Source: Zoogloeaceae bacterium
GTDB taxonomy: Bacteria; Pseudomonadota; Gammaproteobacteria; Burkholderiales; Rhodocyclaceae
NCBI GenBank assembly: GCA_024235675.1
Contig: JACKLZ010000005.1
Span: 62,001 to 126,000 of the forward strand
Direction: 5' to 3'
DNA: 64,000 nucleotides
Below, one piece after another: positions 26,014 to 35,073 of the stretch. The position numbers and the translations under genes are program-made. Each line of letters begins with the position of its first letter. Position 1 is the first letter of the stretch. Under the pieces are notes generated by a model. It worked only from the letters and a program-made list of their open reading frames with translations, did not search any database and was not told where the DNA came from.

Positions 26014-26873
26014 GTCGCGCGCCCCGCAAACAGCCCACGCGGAAAGCACAGCAACGCCACCAGCATCAACACATAGGCCGTCACATGATTGGCGCCTTCG
26101 GGCAGATAGCGCCCGGCCAGCGCCTCGGCCACGCCAATGAACACACCGCCCGCCAGCGCGCCGGACAGGCTGTGCATGCCGCCAATCACCGCCGCCGGAA
26201 AGGCCTTGAGCGCCACCACGCCCATGGCCGGATGCACAAAAGTGACCGGCGCCATCAAGATGCCTGCCAGCGCCGCGAGCGCCGCACCGAGCGCCCAGGC
26301 CAGGGTATGCATGCCGGACGTCGACACGCCCATCATCGCCGCAATACGCGGGTTTTCAGAGCAGGCCCGCAAGGCCAGACCGGCCCGCGAGAAGCGAAAG
26401 AAGGCCGCCAGGGCCGCGCACGACAACACGGTGGCAGCGATCACCCCGAGGTGCGCCAGGCTCACCGTCAGCGTGCCGACCTCGACCTGCCCCATCAGGC
26501 CCGGCAGCGGCAACTGATGCGCGCTATGCGTCGCCGCCGGCACGGTCGTCACGCCACCGCGCAGCATCAAGCCGAGACCAAAGGTGAGCAGCACCGCCGT
26601 CAAATGCGGCTGACCCATCGCCCGGCGCAGCGCCAGCCGCTCCACCAACGCCCCCGCCAAAGCCATACCCACCACCGCCACAGCCACCGCCAACCACACC
26701 GGCCAACCTGCCGCCGCCGTTAGCGCCACCGCGGCAAACGCCCCCACCATCAGCAGCTCGCCCTGCATGAAGCTCACCGCCTCGGTGGCCTTGTAGACCA
26801 GCACAAACGACAGTGCCACCAAGCCGTAGATACAGCCGGTGGCAATGCCGCTGAGGAGAATCTGCAGAATCAT
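26010..26873 (-). CDS. livH: Branched-chain amino-acid-type ABC transporter permease LivH
   Basis: A 287-residue membrane protein: MILQILLSGIATGCIYGLVA at the start, VLVYKATEAVSFMQGELLMV, and the loop ACSENPRIAAMMGVSTSGMH, which corresponds to the permease-ATPase contact region. The C-terminal helix ends ALLCFPRGLFAGRAT. The start at 26873 matches the family length; an in-frame ATG nine codons upstream is possible. It precedes livM with an overlap. Without ATPase genes in the window, it would need LivG/LivF supplied elsewhere. Confidence 0.92.
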   Translation of the reverse strand: MILQILLSGIATGCIYGLVALSFVLVYKATEAVSFMQGELLMVGAFAAVALTAAAGWPVWLAVAVAVVGMALAGALVERLALRRAMGQPHLTAVLLTFGLGLMLRGGVTTVPAATHSAHQLPLPGLMGQVEVGTLTVSLAHLGVIAATVLSCAALAAFFRFSRAGLALRACSENPRIAAMMGVSTSGMHTLAWALGAALAALAGILMAPVTFVHPAMGVVALKAFPAAVIGGMHSLSGALAGGVFIGVAEALAGRYLPEGANHVTAYVLMLVALLCFPRGLFAGRAT

Positions 26874-27063
26874 GGCGCAGAGAATACCTGCTCGGCGCAC
26901 GCTTGCCGATCAGCAGGCGGCCGGGGCAAGACGCCCGCCAATGGGAGCACGCGGCGTCAAAGACGATGAAGCGCACCGCCTTTTGCTTGATCGTCCAAGC
27001 GTGCCACGCGACCGAATCAGGCAAAATAGCCGCTCTCGACCCCGAGCGATCATCTGCCGTAAC

Positions 27064-27088
27064 TTGGGTTGAGCGCAGCGAAGCCCGG
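27064..27088. repeat. GGGTTGAGCGCAGCGAAGCCC-type dispersed element, left of the AT-rich island
   Basis: An imperfect dyad in which TTGGGTTGAGCG is followed by CAGCGAAGCCCGG. This sequence type is a common intergenic repeat in beta- and gammaproteobacteria. It lies about 70 bp beyond the 3' end of the phosphoesterase-STAND gene, near where base composition changes. The 283 bp between that gene and livH hold no credible gene. Confidence 0.6.
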
Positions 27089-27156
27089 CAAACCGAGGTG
27101 CAGGCTGAAACGGATGGTGTTGCTCTTCCTACGTTGGTTCAATTGAGATTCGCTTG

Positions 27157-30100
27157 TTAGCGATGTGAAAGTCGCTTCTTTTCGAGGCGAGTTAAAAAAT
27201 TTCCCTTTACTTGCGCTTTCCGCCGGCCCCGAGTTTCGCCAATGACGTATGTAAGAGCTTCCGCCATTACTCCTTTAACCTTATGCTCTTCATGACCACT
27301 AAGGCGTCCGAGCATTGATATTTGGAATAACTTCGAAAATACCAGCTCGCATACAAATCGATTCTTGTGAAAGTCATTCAGGAGCGAAGCGATTCGCTGA
27401 GTCCAGTCTGGAGATCTAAGGTCTGCCATAATAAAGCAATCAAAAACACGTTGAACTGTCGACTTCGAAGCCTGATTGTGCTTTTCAACTATCGACTGAA
27501 GCTTCGCAGTTCCTATTGACTCAAGAGCCAAAGAAATAATTACATTCGGAATAACAAGTTTTTTTAAATATAGTGCCATTCCAGGCTGGTCGGAAGGAAG
27601 CATTCCTTCAAGAAACCGCACAACGGGATCTCGCCTCTTTTCATCTAGAGTTTGTAGGACTTCATCATCATTCTCACTTTCAAGAAGTTCCATTACGCTA
27701 ATTAGAATTCGACACCAGCCGCTAGCAAGCTCGTCATAGGCGGTCTCTTTAAGAGCGACATTGCGTACTAGTTCCGAGTTGCGCAAAATGGCAGACGCCA
27801 CTTGAAGAGCTGCAAGATATCGACCAATGGCGGAGTTGGCGTACGCACGGAAATCGGCTGCGGATTCACACCTGATTTGCTCGTCCACTGATTCGAGAAT
27901 TGCGTTTCTTTGATCCGAAGTGGGCGGATGCAACGTTGCGCTATGCAACTTCCGCTGGCTATCAGCGTCAATAACTGGCGCGCGGCCAATTCTAATTCTA
28001 TCAAAATCCGCAAGATGAAAATCCAGACTCGCATCAGAGAGTAGTTCGCCAACGATAGCAAGGGCACCGCGGAGCACATGATCTTGGTCCCGATGTCGAC
28101 CCGTGTAATAATCCAGCTCTTCCCCGAACTCAAGGAAGTGCTCTTTCGAAAGTGCTATCTTAAGTAGCTCGTCGTTTTCGTGAAGCCGAGTTGATAAGAA
28201 GAACGCTCTTATCGCTTCGAACATAAAGACAACTTCGCGTCCTGTCTCGAGTAGAATGCCTTTCCCTTTTAGCTCGGTTAGGAACGGCCCAGTCGACGCC
28301 GGAAGTCCTCGCGATTCGAAATAATCAACCGTAAAGCGCTCCAACTCAAGAACAGGAATTCTCTTGACCCCGGTACCGTGAAGGTGTTCCGCAAGCGCAG
28401 CGAGATAGTGACGTTTAATCGTGGAGTCAATTCGCGAGCGGTCTTTCGTCTCGGACAATTTCTCCATTACCCCGTCAATCAATGCGTCGAGAATCTCTGC
28501 CTGATTAACGGGCGCGAACTGGGTACCCTTTTCCTGAATCCATAGGAGTGCGGATATTAGGAACGGCGATCTCGGAACGTTAAGCCTTCCCAAAAGAGAG
28601 AGGATATCATCTACTCTCTTAGCGCACTCATCAGAGGATTCACAGAACCAGTTTTGAGTCAATAGGCGTGTTTCTTTTCGGCCAAACGGATGAAAGTAGA
28701 AAACTTCGGCGTCCGGAGACGGTCTTGGAACTTGAGATGCCGACAATGAGTAGTCAACATCTTCAAGCATCGTGAAGTAGTATCGGCACCGAGGGTAGAT
28801 CGAGCAAAAATCTTTTACTGCCCCAAACTGCTTTATATTGGATTGATCTACATTGTCAAAGCAGACCGCCATCTCCCCTCTCTCAAGAAGAGGAAGAATT
28901 TCACTCTTCCGGTATGCCCCTCCGCCAAATGATACAACGGCTTCGACCAACGCGGCCCGAGTGACACCAGCGACATCTAGATTGATATACGCACCAAATG
29001 GCGGCATATCTCCGACGCAAAGCTCTAGACTTAGTTGGCAGATTCGATGCAGCAGCGTCGTCTTTCCAATATCCCGATTTCCAAGAAAGATTACCGCCCG
29101 GTGTGTACTCAGTATCTTAGCGAGTGGAATGAATAGGTCTGTGTTCCCATTTTTTCCCGCGGCGTCAAGTTTTCGCTGCGATACTTTGCTCAAAAGCGGC
29201 TCAACAAACAATGACTTCAATTTCTTCGGAGCTACATCAGATACATGTGCAGATAGCAACCTTGAGTTGAAAGTTTCGTTAGCGTAGTCAATGTATTCGT
29301 CGGACGGCAATGTCACGAGGTTGCCCGAATTGCTGTTGAGAGTCCTAGTGAATGTAGCTTCTCCATTCTTAGCAAACCGGGGAGCGATGTCGAACTCTTG
29401 GCGCGCCTCGTAATACTCACGCGCGCTTATCAGCCAGCTCCTGTCTAGGGTGTTGTAGGCAATTGAGCAATAGCCGTTGAAATAATCGCGATGTTCATAC
29501 ATGCATCCTGCATTTGAGACAAAATGCATGCTGGAGCTACCTACGGATGCTTGAGCACACGGCTCATGGTTGTGGCCGTGAAAAAAACCATCAAAATGAA
29601 TGTGGAGTTGTCGCTGCACGCACTGCGAGTCTTTCGGCGTCAGCCAGGCAATTGGGTGATGAACGAGCGCAAGCTTTATGTCAGCGTTCGCAATTGCGCC
29701 TACAACTTCGTCGAGTTGTTTGCGTCCAATCCGTAACTTTCCGTAATCGCCGTCGGATGGAGCCCCTGTGGCATTCCACGAAGAATTGAGCGCTGCAATT
29801 CCTACTGACATTCCATCTAGGCGAAAAATGTAGGCACGATAGTGATTGTTTTCCAATACGATCGATGCGTTTATTCCGATTTGACCAACAATTTCGTTGA
29901 ATCCTTCCAGGCCCGTCGCAAGAGACGATGTCGTGGCCTCATTCAAATATTGAGCCACTTGCTCATCCGAAGCCAGCGACGTGCGCGCTTGCGCCAACAA
30001 ACCAGACTGAGAGCTCAAGTTAACATCATGATTTCCGGGTACAAGTATCAGTCTGTCCGGCGAAATTCCAGTACATTCAATGAGAGGAAGAAGAAAACTG

Positions 30101-30315
30101 GATACCACTGCTCTCTTGTTAGCCTCATTATAAGTCCCCTTCAAAATTAGATCGCCAGTAAAGAATACAAAATCATATTTACCATGCTTGTCAACAGACC
30201 GCTTTATGTCTCGGAACAGAGCATCAAGCACAATAGTTTGATCGCGTAGTTGGTCTATATGTAGGTGTAAGTCTGACAGATGGAGTATCCGGAGCATGGG
30301 CGGCTTTGGCGTCAT
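27157..30315 (-). CDS. Calcineurin-like phosphoesterase fused to a STAND/NACHT-like NTPase; probable defence gene
   Basis: A 1052-residue protein in visibly AT-rich DNA. Residues about 7-300 are a metallophosphoesterase with all usual motifs: SDLHLH (D15, H17), TGDLI (D55), PGNHD (94-97), VHHP and HGHNH (247-250). Residues about 400-560 look like a P-loop NTPase: Walker A GNRDIGKTT (412-420) and Walker B MAVCFDNVDQ (D487). The remaining 500 residues are helical without repeats I can name. This order (nuclease/phosphoesterase effector, NTPase, helical sensor) matches STAND proteins such as Avs and bacterial NACHT anti-phage genes. It stands alone, without a Cas, cyclase or transposase neighbour. 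I did not recognise the exact family. An alternative is a DNA-repair phosphoesterase, but the STAND-like core favours immunity. Confidence 0.85.
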   Translation of the reverse strand: MTPKPPMLRILHLSDLHLHIDQLRDQTIVLDALFRDIKRSVDKHGKYDFVFFTGDLILKGTYNEANKRAVVSSFLLPLIECTGISPDRLILVPGNHDVNLSSQSGLLAQARTSLASDEQVAQYLNEATTSSLATGLEGFNEIVGQIGINASIVLENNHYRAYIFRLDGMSVGIAALNSSWNATGAPSDGDYGKLRIGRKQLDEVVGAIANADIKLALVHHPIAWLTPKDSQCVQRQLHIHFDGFFHGHNHEPCAQASVGSSSMHFVSNAGCMYEHRDYFNGYCSIAYNTLDRSWLISAREYYEARQEFDIAPRFAKNGEATFTRTLNSNSGNLVTLPSDEYIDYANETFNSRLLSAHVSDVAPKKLKSLFVEPLLSKVSQRKLDAAGKNGNTDLFIPLAKILSTHRAVIFLGNRDIGKTTLLHRICQLSLELCVGDMPPFGAYINLDVAGVTRAALVEAVVSFGGGAYRKSEILPLLERGEMAVCFDNVDQSNIKQFGAVKDFCSIYPRCRYYFTMLEDVDYSLSASQVPRPSPDAEVFYFHPFGRKETRLLTQNWFCESSDECAKRVDDILSLLGRLNVPRSPFLISALLWIQEKGTQFAPVNQAEILDALIDGVMEKLSETKDRSRIDSTIKRHYLAALAEHLHGTGVKRIPVLELERFTVDYFESRGLPASTGPFLTELKGKGILLETGREVVFMFEAIRAFFLSTRLHENDELLKIALSKEHFLEFGEELDYYTGRHRDQDHVLRGALAIVGELLSDASLDFHLADFDRIRIGRAPVIDADSQRKLHSATLHPPTSDQRNAILESVDEQIRCESAADFRAYANSAIGRYLAALQVASAILRNSELVRNVALKETAYDELASGWCRILISVMELLESENDDEVLQTLDEKRRDPVVRFLEGMLPSDQPGMALYLKKLVIPNVIISLALESIGTAKLQSIVEKHNQASKSTVQRVFDCFIMADLRSPDWTQRIASLLNDFHKNRFVCELVFSKLFQISMLGRLSGHEEHKVKGVMAEALTYVIGETRGRRKAQVKGNFLTRLEKKRLSHR

Positions 30316-30540
30316 TTTTTTTGGGTAGAAGTGAAGAATATCCTAAACTGCAAGCTACCCAAAATGATTTGGCATGCATAGAGCTTTTTCGCAAACCTCG
30401 GCCCGCGGATAGGCGAAGCCTCATCCGCTGCATGAAGGGGTTGGAGCGGAGGCATTTGTCGGAAGACGCTTTGATGATCCGATCTACATACGACCGCCCC
30501 TGGCCGATTGCGGCCCCTATCCCGATCATCAATCGCGTGA

Positions 30541-30577
30541 CACGACGGTGGGCAACAAGTTGCCCACCCTACGACGG
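30541..30577. repeat. Diverged GTAGGGTGGG-type inverted repeat, right of the AT-rich island
   Basis: GGTGGGCAAC-AA-GTTGCCCACC at 30547-30568 is a perfect 10-bp-arm dyad; outside it, CTACGACGG on the right has only a poor match on the left. It belongs to the same sequence type as the element at 25017-25062. The whole 30316-30671 interval (356 bp) otherwise holds nothing that resembles a gene; open frames across it show no family likeness. Confidence 0.7.
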
Positions 30578-30671
30578 ATGCACGCCGCAATGACAGCGCC
30601 ACCCCGCATCGGCCTTCGTTCAACTCAAACCGGCAAACCGCGCCTCAGCGTCGCCTGCTATCCTCCGCCCC

Positions 30672-31292
30672 ATGCAAGGCATTGAACCTCTCATCTATGG
30701 CCTCGGACTCGCCGGGGCGGCGGTTAACGCGGCCTCTGGCGTGCTCGAGGCGGGCCGCAAACCTTTTGACCTGTTCGGCATGATCGTTGTTGCCTTGGCG
30801 GCGGCGCTGGGCGGGGGGTCTTTGCGGGACATGTTGCTGGACCGGACGGTGTTCTGGATTGCGGACCAGGCGTATCTGATTACGGCGCTGGTGGCGGGGG
30901 TGGCGACCTTTTTGCTGGCGCGGCGGGTGCGTTTGCCGGCGCAGTTGTTTTTGTTGCCGGATGCGATCGGGCTGTCGCTGTTCACGGTAGTGGGCACCTC
31001 GGTGGCGCTGGCACATGACGCGCCCTGGTTGGTGGCCAGCTTGATGGGTGTGGTGACCGGGGTGTTTGGCGGGATCTTGCGCGATGTGTTGTGCAACGAG
31101 GCGCCGGTGGTGTTTGGCGGGGAGTTGTATGGCAGCGCGGCCTGGCTGGGGGCGCTGGTGCTGATCGGACTGCCCGAGCTGGGCGTAGGCCACGACGTGT
31201 CGGCGCTATCGGCCGGGGCGGTGATCTGCACGATCCGGTTGCTGTCGATCCGCTTCAAGTGGCATTTGCCGATCTATTCGGCGCGGCGGTAG
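30672..31292 (+). CDS. TRIC-type (UPF0126, YicG-like) cation channel family protein
   Basis: A 206-residue membrane protein of two three-helix repeats plus one helix. Repeat 1 holds PFDLFGMIVVALAAALGGGS with LRDMLLDR, and repeat 2 holds GVVTGVFGGILRDVLCNEAP. These paired G-G-x-x-R-D motifs define the bacterial trimeric intracellular cation channel homologues. The start at 30672 is the only good one. GC content is back to the typical level of the window here. Confidence 0.92.
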   Translation: MQGIEPLIYGLGLAGAAVNAASGVLEAGRKPFDLFGMIVVALAAALGGGSLRDMLLDRTVFWIADQAYLITALVAGVATFLLARRVRLPAQLFLLPDAIGLSLFTVVGTSVALAHDAPWLVASLMGVVTGVFGGILRDVLCNEAPVVFGGELYGSAAWLGALVLIGLPELGVGHDVSALSAGAVICTIRLLSIRFKWHLPIYSARR

Positions 31293-31317
31293 CGGTGCCG
31301 GCCGCTTGAAACAGGCC

Positions 31318-32745
31318 CTACGGGAGGTTAAGGCGCAGGCGGGTATTGTGCGCTTCGATGCCTTGCATGCGCAGGCGGCCCACTTGCAGGTCGAGCCGTA
31401 GCGGCCAGTCTCGCCAGGCGTCGAGCGGCAGGGCTTCGGCTTTGCGGGGGCCGGGGGCTTGCCAGCGGTCGAGGTTGAGGCGATCGACCTGGGCGTCGAG
31501 CGCCAGCCAGTGCGGCTGCTCCAGTGCAATCTGCCATTGGCCCTTGAGTCGACTGTCTTCCACTGTTGCGTCCACCGTGCCCGCACCGCTGCGCTCGGCC
31601 AGTTGCCAGTGCCCGGTGAGTGCGGCGTCGACGGTGATTTGCGCGCCGGGTTTGGCGGGGTCAGCCAGCGTGGCGTTGAGCTTTGGCAGGCGGGCGTCGA
31701 TACGGCCGGTGGCGAGTTCAGCGATGAGTTGAAAGTCTTCCACTGTAGCCGCTACCGGATCGGCGGCGAGCGTGGTGGCGAACTGAGCCTTGCCGCTGGC
31801 GGTGAGTTGCTGGCCGGCGAGGGCGAGATCCACGCCAGTGAATGTCGCAGTGGCTGATTCGGACGGGCCGGCCGGCGTGAGCATGGCGGTGGCCTGCAGA
31901 CCGAGGACTTGTGCGCCACCGTCGGCGTAGCGGCCGGTGTCGGCGGTGCCGCTGAGCGTGAGCTGGCGCGCACCGTCGGTTGCACGAAGCTCGGCGGTGA
32001 GTCCGGCGAGCTGCCACGCGCCGTCGGCAGCCGGCGCGACGGTGGCCAGACTTAGCGCCAGCGATTCGATGCGCGCGGGGCCCATCTGGCCGGCGAGTGT
32101 AATGGTGAGATCGGCGAGCCGCGGGCCGGCCGTGGCGAGTTCAATGGTGGTGTCGAGCTTGCCGTCGATGGCCGCGCCTGCGCGCGTCGCACCCGCGGTG
32201 GCGTGCGCCTGCCAGCCGCTTGGCGATTCGAGGAGTTTCAGTTCGGCCAGGCGCAACGTGGCGGGCGCGCCGCCGCCGATGATGTCGAGCGTGGCGTCGG
32301 TCACCGTCAGGGCGGCGAGTTTGACGGGCGCATCGTCAGTGCCCGCATCGGCCGTGGAAAGCGGAGTGGGCAGTTGCCATTGGCCGTCGGCTTGCTGACG
32401 CAGCTCGCCGCGTACGCCACGAATGACAACACTGAGCGGGCGCGCGGCGCCGTCGGCGCTCCAGTCGCTGCTGACATCGAGGTGCTCGATCCGCATGCTG
32501 CCGGGCGTGGCGCCGGGGCCTTGCCAGGCGAGGCCGGAAAGGCTGAGTCGGGGCGGAAACACTTGCAGCGACACCGTGCCGTCGATACTGACCTGGCCGG
32601 CGACGCGGGCGTTGATTTGCTCGGCCAGCGTGGCACCCAGCCAGCGGTCGCTGAATTGCCAGACGAGGAGGCCGGAGACGAGGACGGCAATCGCCGTCAG
32701 CCACAAGATGAAACGGCCAGCGCGACGACGGCGTACGGTGGGCAT
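31318..32745 (-). CDS. AsmA family protein
   Basis: A 475-residue protein anchored by an N-terminal helix (about 10-31: AGRFILWLTAIAVLVSGLLV). A DUF748/AsmA-type repeat begins with NARVAGQVSIDGTVSLQVFP and PRLSLSGLAWQGP. The rest is a long beta-rich, low-cysteine periplasmic region. AsmA-like proteins are linked to lipid transport between membranes. It lies 8 bp downstream of the CHASE2 kinase on the same strand, so it is probably in the same transcript. Confidence 0.88.
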   Translation of the reverse strand: MPTVRRRRAGRFILWLTAIAVLVSGLLVWQFSDRWLGATLAEQINARVAGQVSIDGTVSLQVFPPRLSLSGLAWQGPGATPGSMRIEHLDVSSDWSADGAARPLSVVIRGVRGELRQQADGQWQLPTPLSTADAGTDDAPVKLAALTVTDATLDIIGGGAPATLRLAELKLLESPSGWQAHATAGATRAGAAIDGKLDTTIELATAGPRLADLTITLAGQMGPARIESLALSLATVAPAADGAWQLAGLTAELRATDGARQLTLSGTADTGRYADGGAQVLGLQATAMLTPAGPSESATATFTGVDLALAGQQLTASGKAQFATTLAADPVAATVEDFQLIAELATGRIDARLPKLNATLADPAKPGAQITVDAALTGHWQLAERSGAGTVDATVEDSRLKGQWQIALEQPHWLALDAQVDRLNLDRWQAPGPRKAEALPLDAWRDWPLRLDLQVGRLRMQGIEAHNTRLRLNLP

Positions 32746-32753
32746 GATGACGG

Positions 32754-35054
32754 CTAGCGCAGCGCCGGCAAATGCAGGGTAAAGGTGGTGCCCTCACCCG
32801 AATCGCTCTTGACCGAGGCGCGGCCGCCGTGTCGCTCGGCCACCGTTTTGACGATCATCAGCCCGAGGCCGATGCCGGCCTCGCGGCGGCTGGCAGCGGT
32901 GGGCAGGCGGCCGAAGCGCTGGAACAGGCGGGGCAGCAGGTCTTGCCGGATGCCTTCGCCGTGGTCGCGCACCGACACGGCCCAGCCGTCGTTTTCGCGC
33001 TGGAGCGTCAGCTCGACGGTGCTGTCGGGCGCGCCGTACTTCACCGCGTTGCCGAGCAGATTGACCAGCGCCCGGCGCAGCAGGTCGCGGTCGCCGCGCA
33101 CATAGCCGTCATCATGGCCGCGGTTGTCGATGTTCACCGCAACGGTGACGCCGCGCGCCTTGGCCAGCGCCCAGATTTCGTCGGCGGCGTCCTGCATGAC
33201 GGCGGCGAGGCTGATCTCCTTGAACTGGCTGGCGTCGATGGCGTCGGCGCGCACCAGGCGGAACAGGTCGTCAGCCAGTTTGAGCGCGGAGCGCGCATAG
33301 CGGGTGAGCTGGTTGAGCAGGGCGTGACCACTGGCGCTGGCGTCGCCAGCGAGCTGCTCGGCTTCGATCAGGGTAAGGATGGAGGCGATCGGCGAGCGCA
33401 TGTCGTGCGAGAGGTAATGCATGGTCTCTTCGCGGCTGCGCTGGGCGTCATGGATGCGGGTGATGTCGGCCAGGCCAAACACCGAGCCGAGCGGCCGGCC
33501 GGCCGAATCGGCGAGACCGGCTACCGACACCAGCAGGCGGGCGCCGTTGGGGGCGTCGAGCTCGACGGTGCGGACACTGCCCGCGCCTTCGTGCAGGGGC
33601 ACGCCGCCTTCAGTGGCCACGCCCGGCGGCCACTCCAGCGAGCGGATCGCCCGCGCCACGGTGAGCGGCTCGGAGGCTTCAAGCAGGCGCATGGCTTCCT
33701 GGTTACACAGCATGACCTGGTGGGCCGGGTTGGTCACCACCGCGCCGACCGGCAGGTGGTCGAGCGTGTCGACCACAAAGCGATGCAGATCGCGCTGACG
33801 CTGGACGGCCTGATCGACGCGGCGAATGCGCAGCTGGAGCGGGTCGAGCCCATGGGCCCGGGGCAGCTCGATCTGCATGGCCGGAAACAGCTTGGCGGCG
33901 TCGCGGTCGAGCACTTCGAGCTGGTCGTCCAGATGCCGTTGCGCGGCCTCCAGCCGCCGCCAGCTCCACAACGGGTAACACAGCAGGCAGCCGAGCACGG
34001 CCCCGGCGGGCGGGAACCACCACATGGCCGAATGCAGCGCCACCCAACTGAGCAGCAAACAGCCCGCCGAGGCACCAAACGCGATGAGCAAGGCGTTGCG
34101 GGGCGCAGCGCGCAGCATCAGGCCCATCAGCAACACGACAATGCCGCCGGCGATGCTGGCGGCCAGCGGCGCGGGCATCAGCCGCACGGCTTCGCCGCGT
34201 TTGAGGGCGGCATAGACGTTGGCGTTAACCTCGACGCCCGGCATCGGCCGATTGAAGCCCGAGGTGGGCGTGGGCACGCTGTCGGCCATGCCGACAGAGG
34301 TGGCGCCAACAAACACCACTTTGTCGCGCAGCACGGCCTCGTCGACATCGCCGCGCAACACATCGGCGTAGGAGATGTAACGGAAACTGCCCGGCGGCCC
34401 GACAAAGGGGATGCGCAGCCAATCGGCGCGATGCCAGCCGGCGCCCACGCCAGCGGGCGGCGCGACATAGCGGGCAGCGCGCTCGGGCTCGGCATGCTGA
34501 AGCGCAGCAAGGCCGAGCTGCGGATGCCGCGCCGCGCCGTCACCCTCCCACAAGTAGATGCTGCGGGCGATGCCGTCCGGGTCGAACTCGACATGAATAT
34601 GGCCGACGCCGGCTGCTGCGGCAGCAAAAAGGGGAGCGGGCGGGGCTTCGCCAACAATCGCGTTGCCGCGCGTCGCCTGCACCAGCGGGAGAATGACCCG
34701 ACCACTGGCGCCGATGGCCTCGGCAAGCTGGGCGTCAGCCTCGGGGTCGGCCGAATTGGGCTCGCTGAGGATGACGTCCATCACGATGCTGCGCACGCCG
34801 GCACGGCTGAGCCGTTCGATGAGCGCGGCATGCACCGAACGCCGCCATGGCCAGCGGCCGATCTCGGTCAGGCTCGGGTCATCAATGGCCACCACCACCA
34901 CTTGCGCGTCGGCATCGGGTCGCGCCACCGACATGGCGGCGTCGTAGGCGACCTGGTCAAAGCGCCACAACCAGCCTGCCCAGGTGGCGGCCACCGCCAC
35001 CGCAACGCACAGGACGGAAACAATCAGCCACTCGAAAAATCCGCGTTCAGTCAC
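32754..35054 (-). CDS. CHASE2-domain sensor histidine kinase
   Basis: A 766-residue kinase. An N-terminal membrane helix is followed by a periplasmic CHASE2 domain (about 30-310; RPDADAQVVVVAIDDPSLTE, then VVFVGATSVGMADSVPTPTS). Three membrane helices (about 312-380), a PAS-like region (about 440-540), the phospho-acceptor H-box YLSHDMRSPIAS, and a GHKL ATPase with LLGNAVKYGAP, VRDHGEGI and GIGLGLMIVK follow. It lies 19 bp downstream of the FecR-LysM gene. CHASE2-kinase/FecR pairs commonly act as an envelope-sensing unit. Its regulator is probably the OmpR-type protein at 37.3-38.1 kb. Confidence 0.95.
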   Translation of the reverse strand: MTERGFFEWLIVSVLCVAVAVAATWAGWLWRFDQVAYDAAMSVARPDADAQVVVVAIDDPSLTEIGRWPWRRSVHAALIERLSRAGVRSIVMDVILSEPNSADPEADAQLAEAIGASGRVILPLVQATRGNAIVGEAPPAPLFAAAAAGVGHIHVEFDPDGIARSIYLWEGDGAARHPQLGLAALQHAEPERAARYVAPPAGVGAGWHRADWLRIPFVGPPGSFRYISYADVLRGDVDEAVLRDKVVFVGATSVGMADSVPTPTSGFNRPMPGVEVNANVYAALKRGEAVRLMPAPLAASIAGGIVVLLMGLMLRAAPRNALLIAFGASAGCLLLSWVALHSAMWWFPPAGAVLGCLLCYPLWSWRRLEAAQRHLDDQLEVLDRDAAKLFPAMQIELPRAHGLDPLQLRIRRVDQAVQRQRDLHRFVVDTLDHLPVGAVVTNPAHQVMLCNQEAMRLLEASEPLTVARAIRSLEWPPGVATEGGVPLHEGAGSVRTVELDAPNGARLLVSVAGLADSAGRPLGSVFGLADITRIHDAQRSREETMHYLSHDMRSPIASILTLIEAEQLAGDASASGHALLNQLTRYARSALKLADDLFRLVRADAIDASQFKEISLAAVMQDAADEIWALAKARGVTVAVNIDNRGHDDGYVRGDRDLLRRALVNLLGNAVKYGAPDSTVELTLQRENDGWAVSVRDHGEGIRQDLLPRLFQRFGRLPTAASRREAGIGLGLMIVKTVAERHGGRASVKSDSGEGTTFTLHLPALR

Positions 35055-35073
35055 AAGTGCGAGCCCTCGACGA

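Noticed and set aside
30316..30671. Small genes beside the phosphoesterase-STAND gene that could be a partner
   Set aside because: The open frames run through the dispersed repeat and show no domain or initiation signal.
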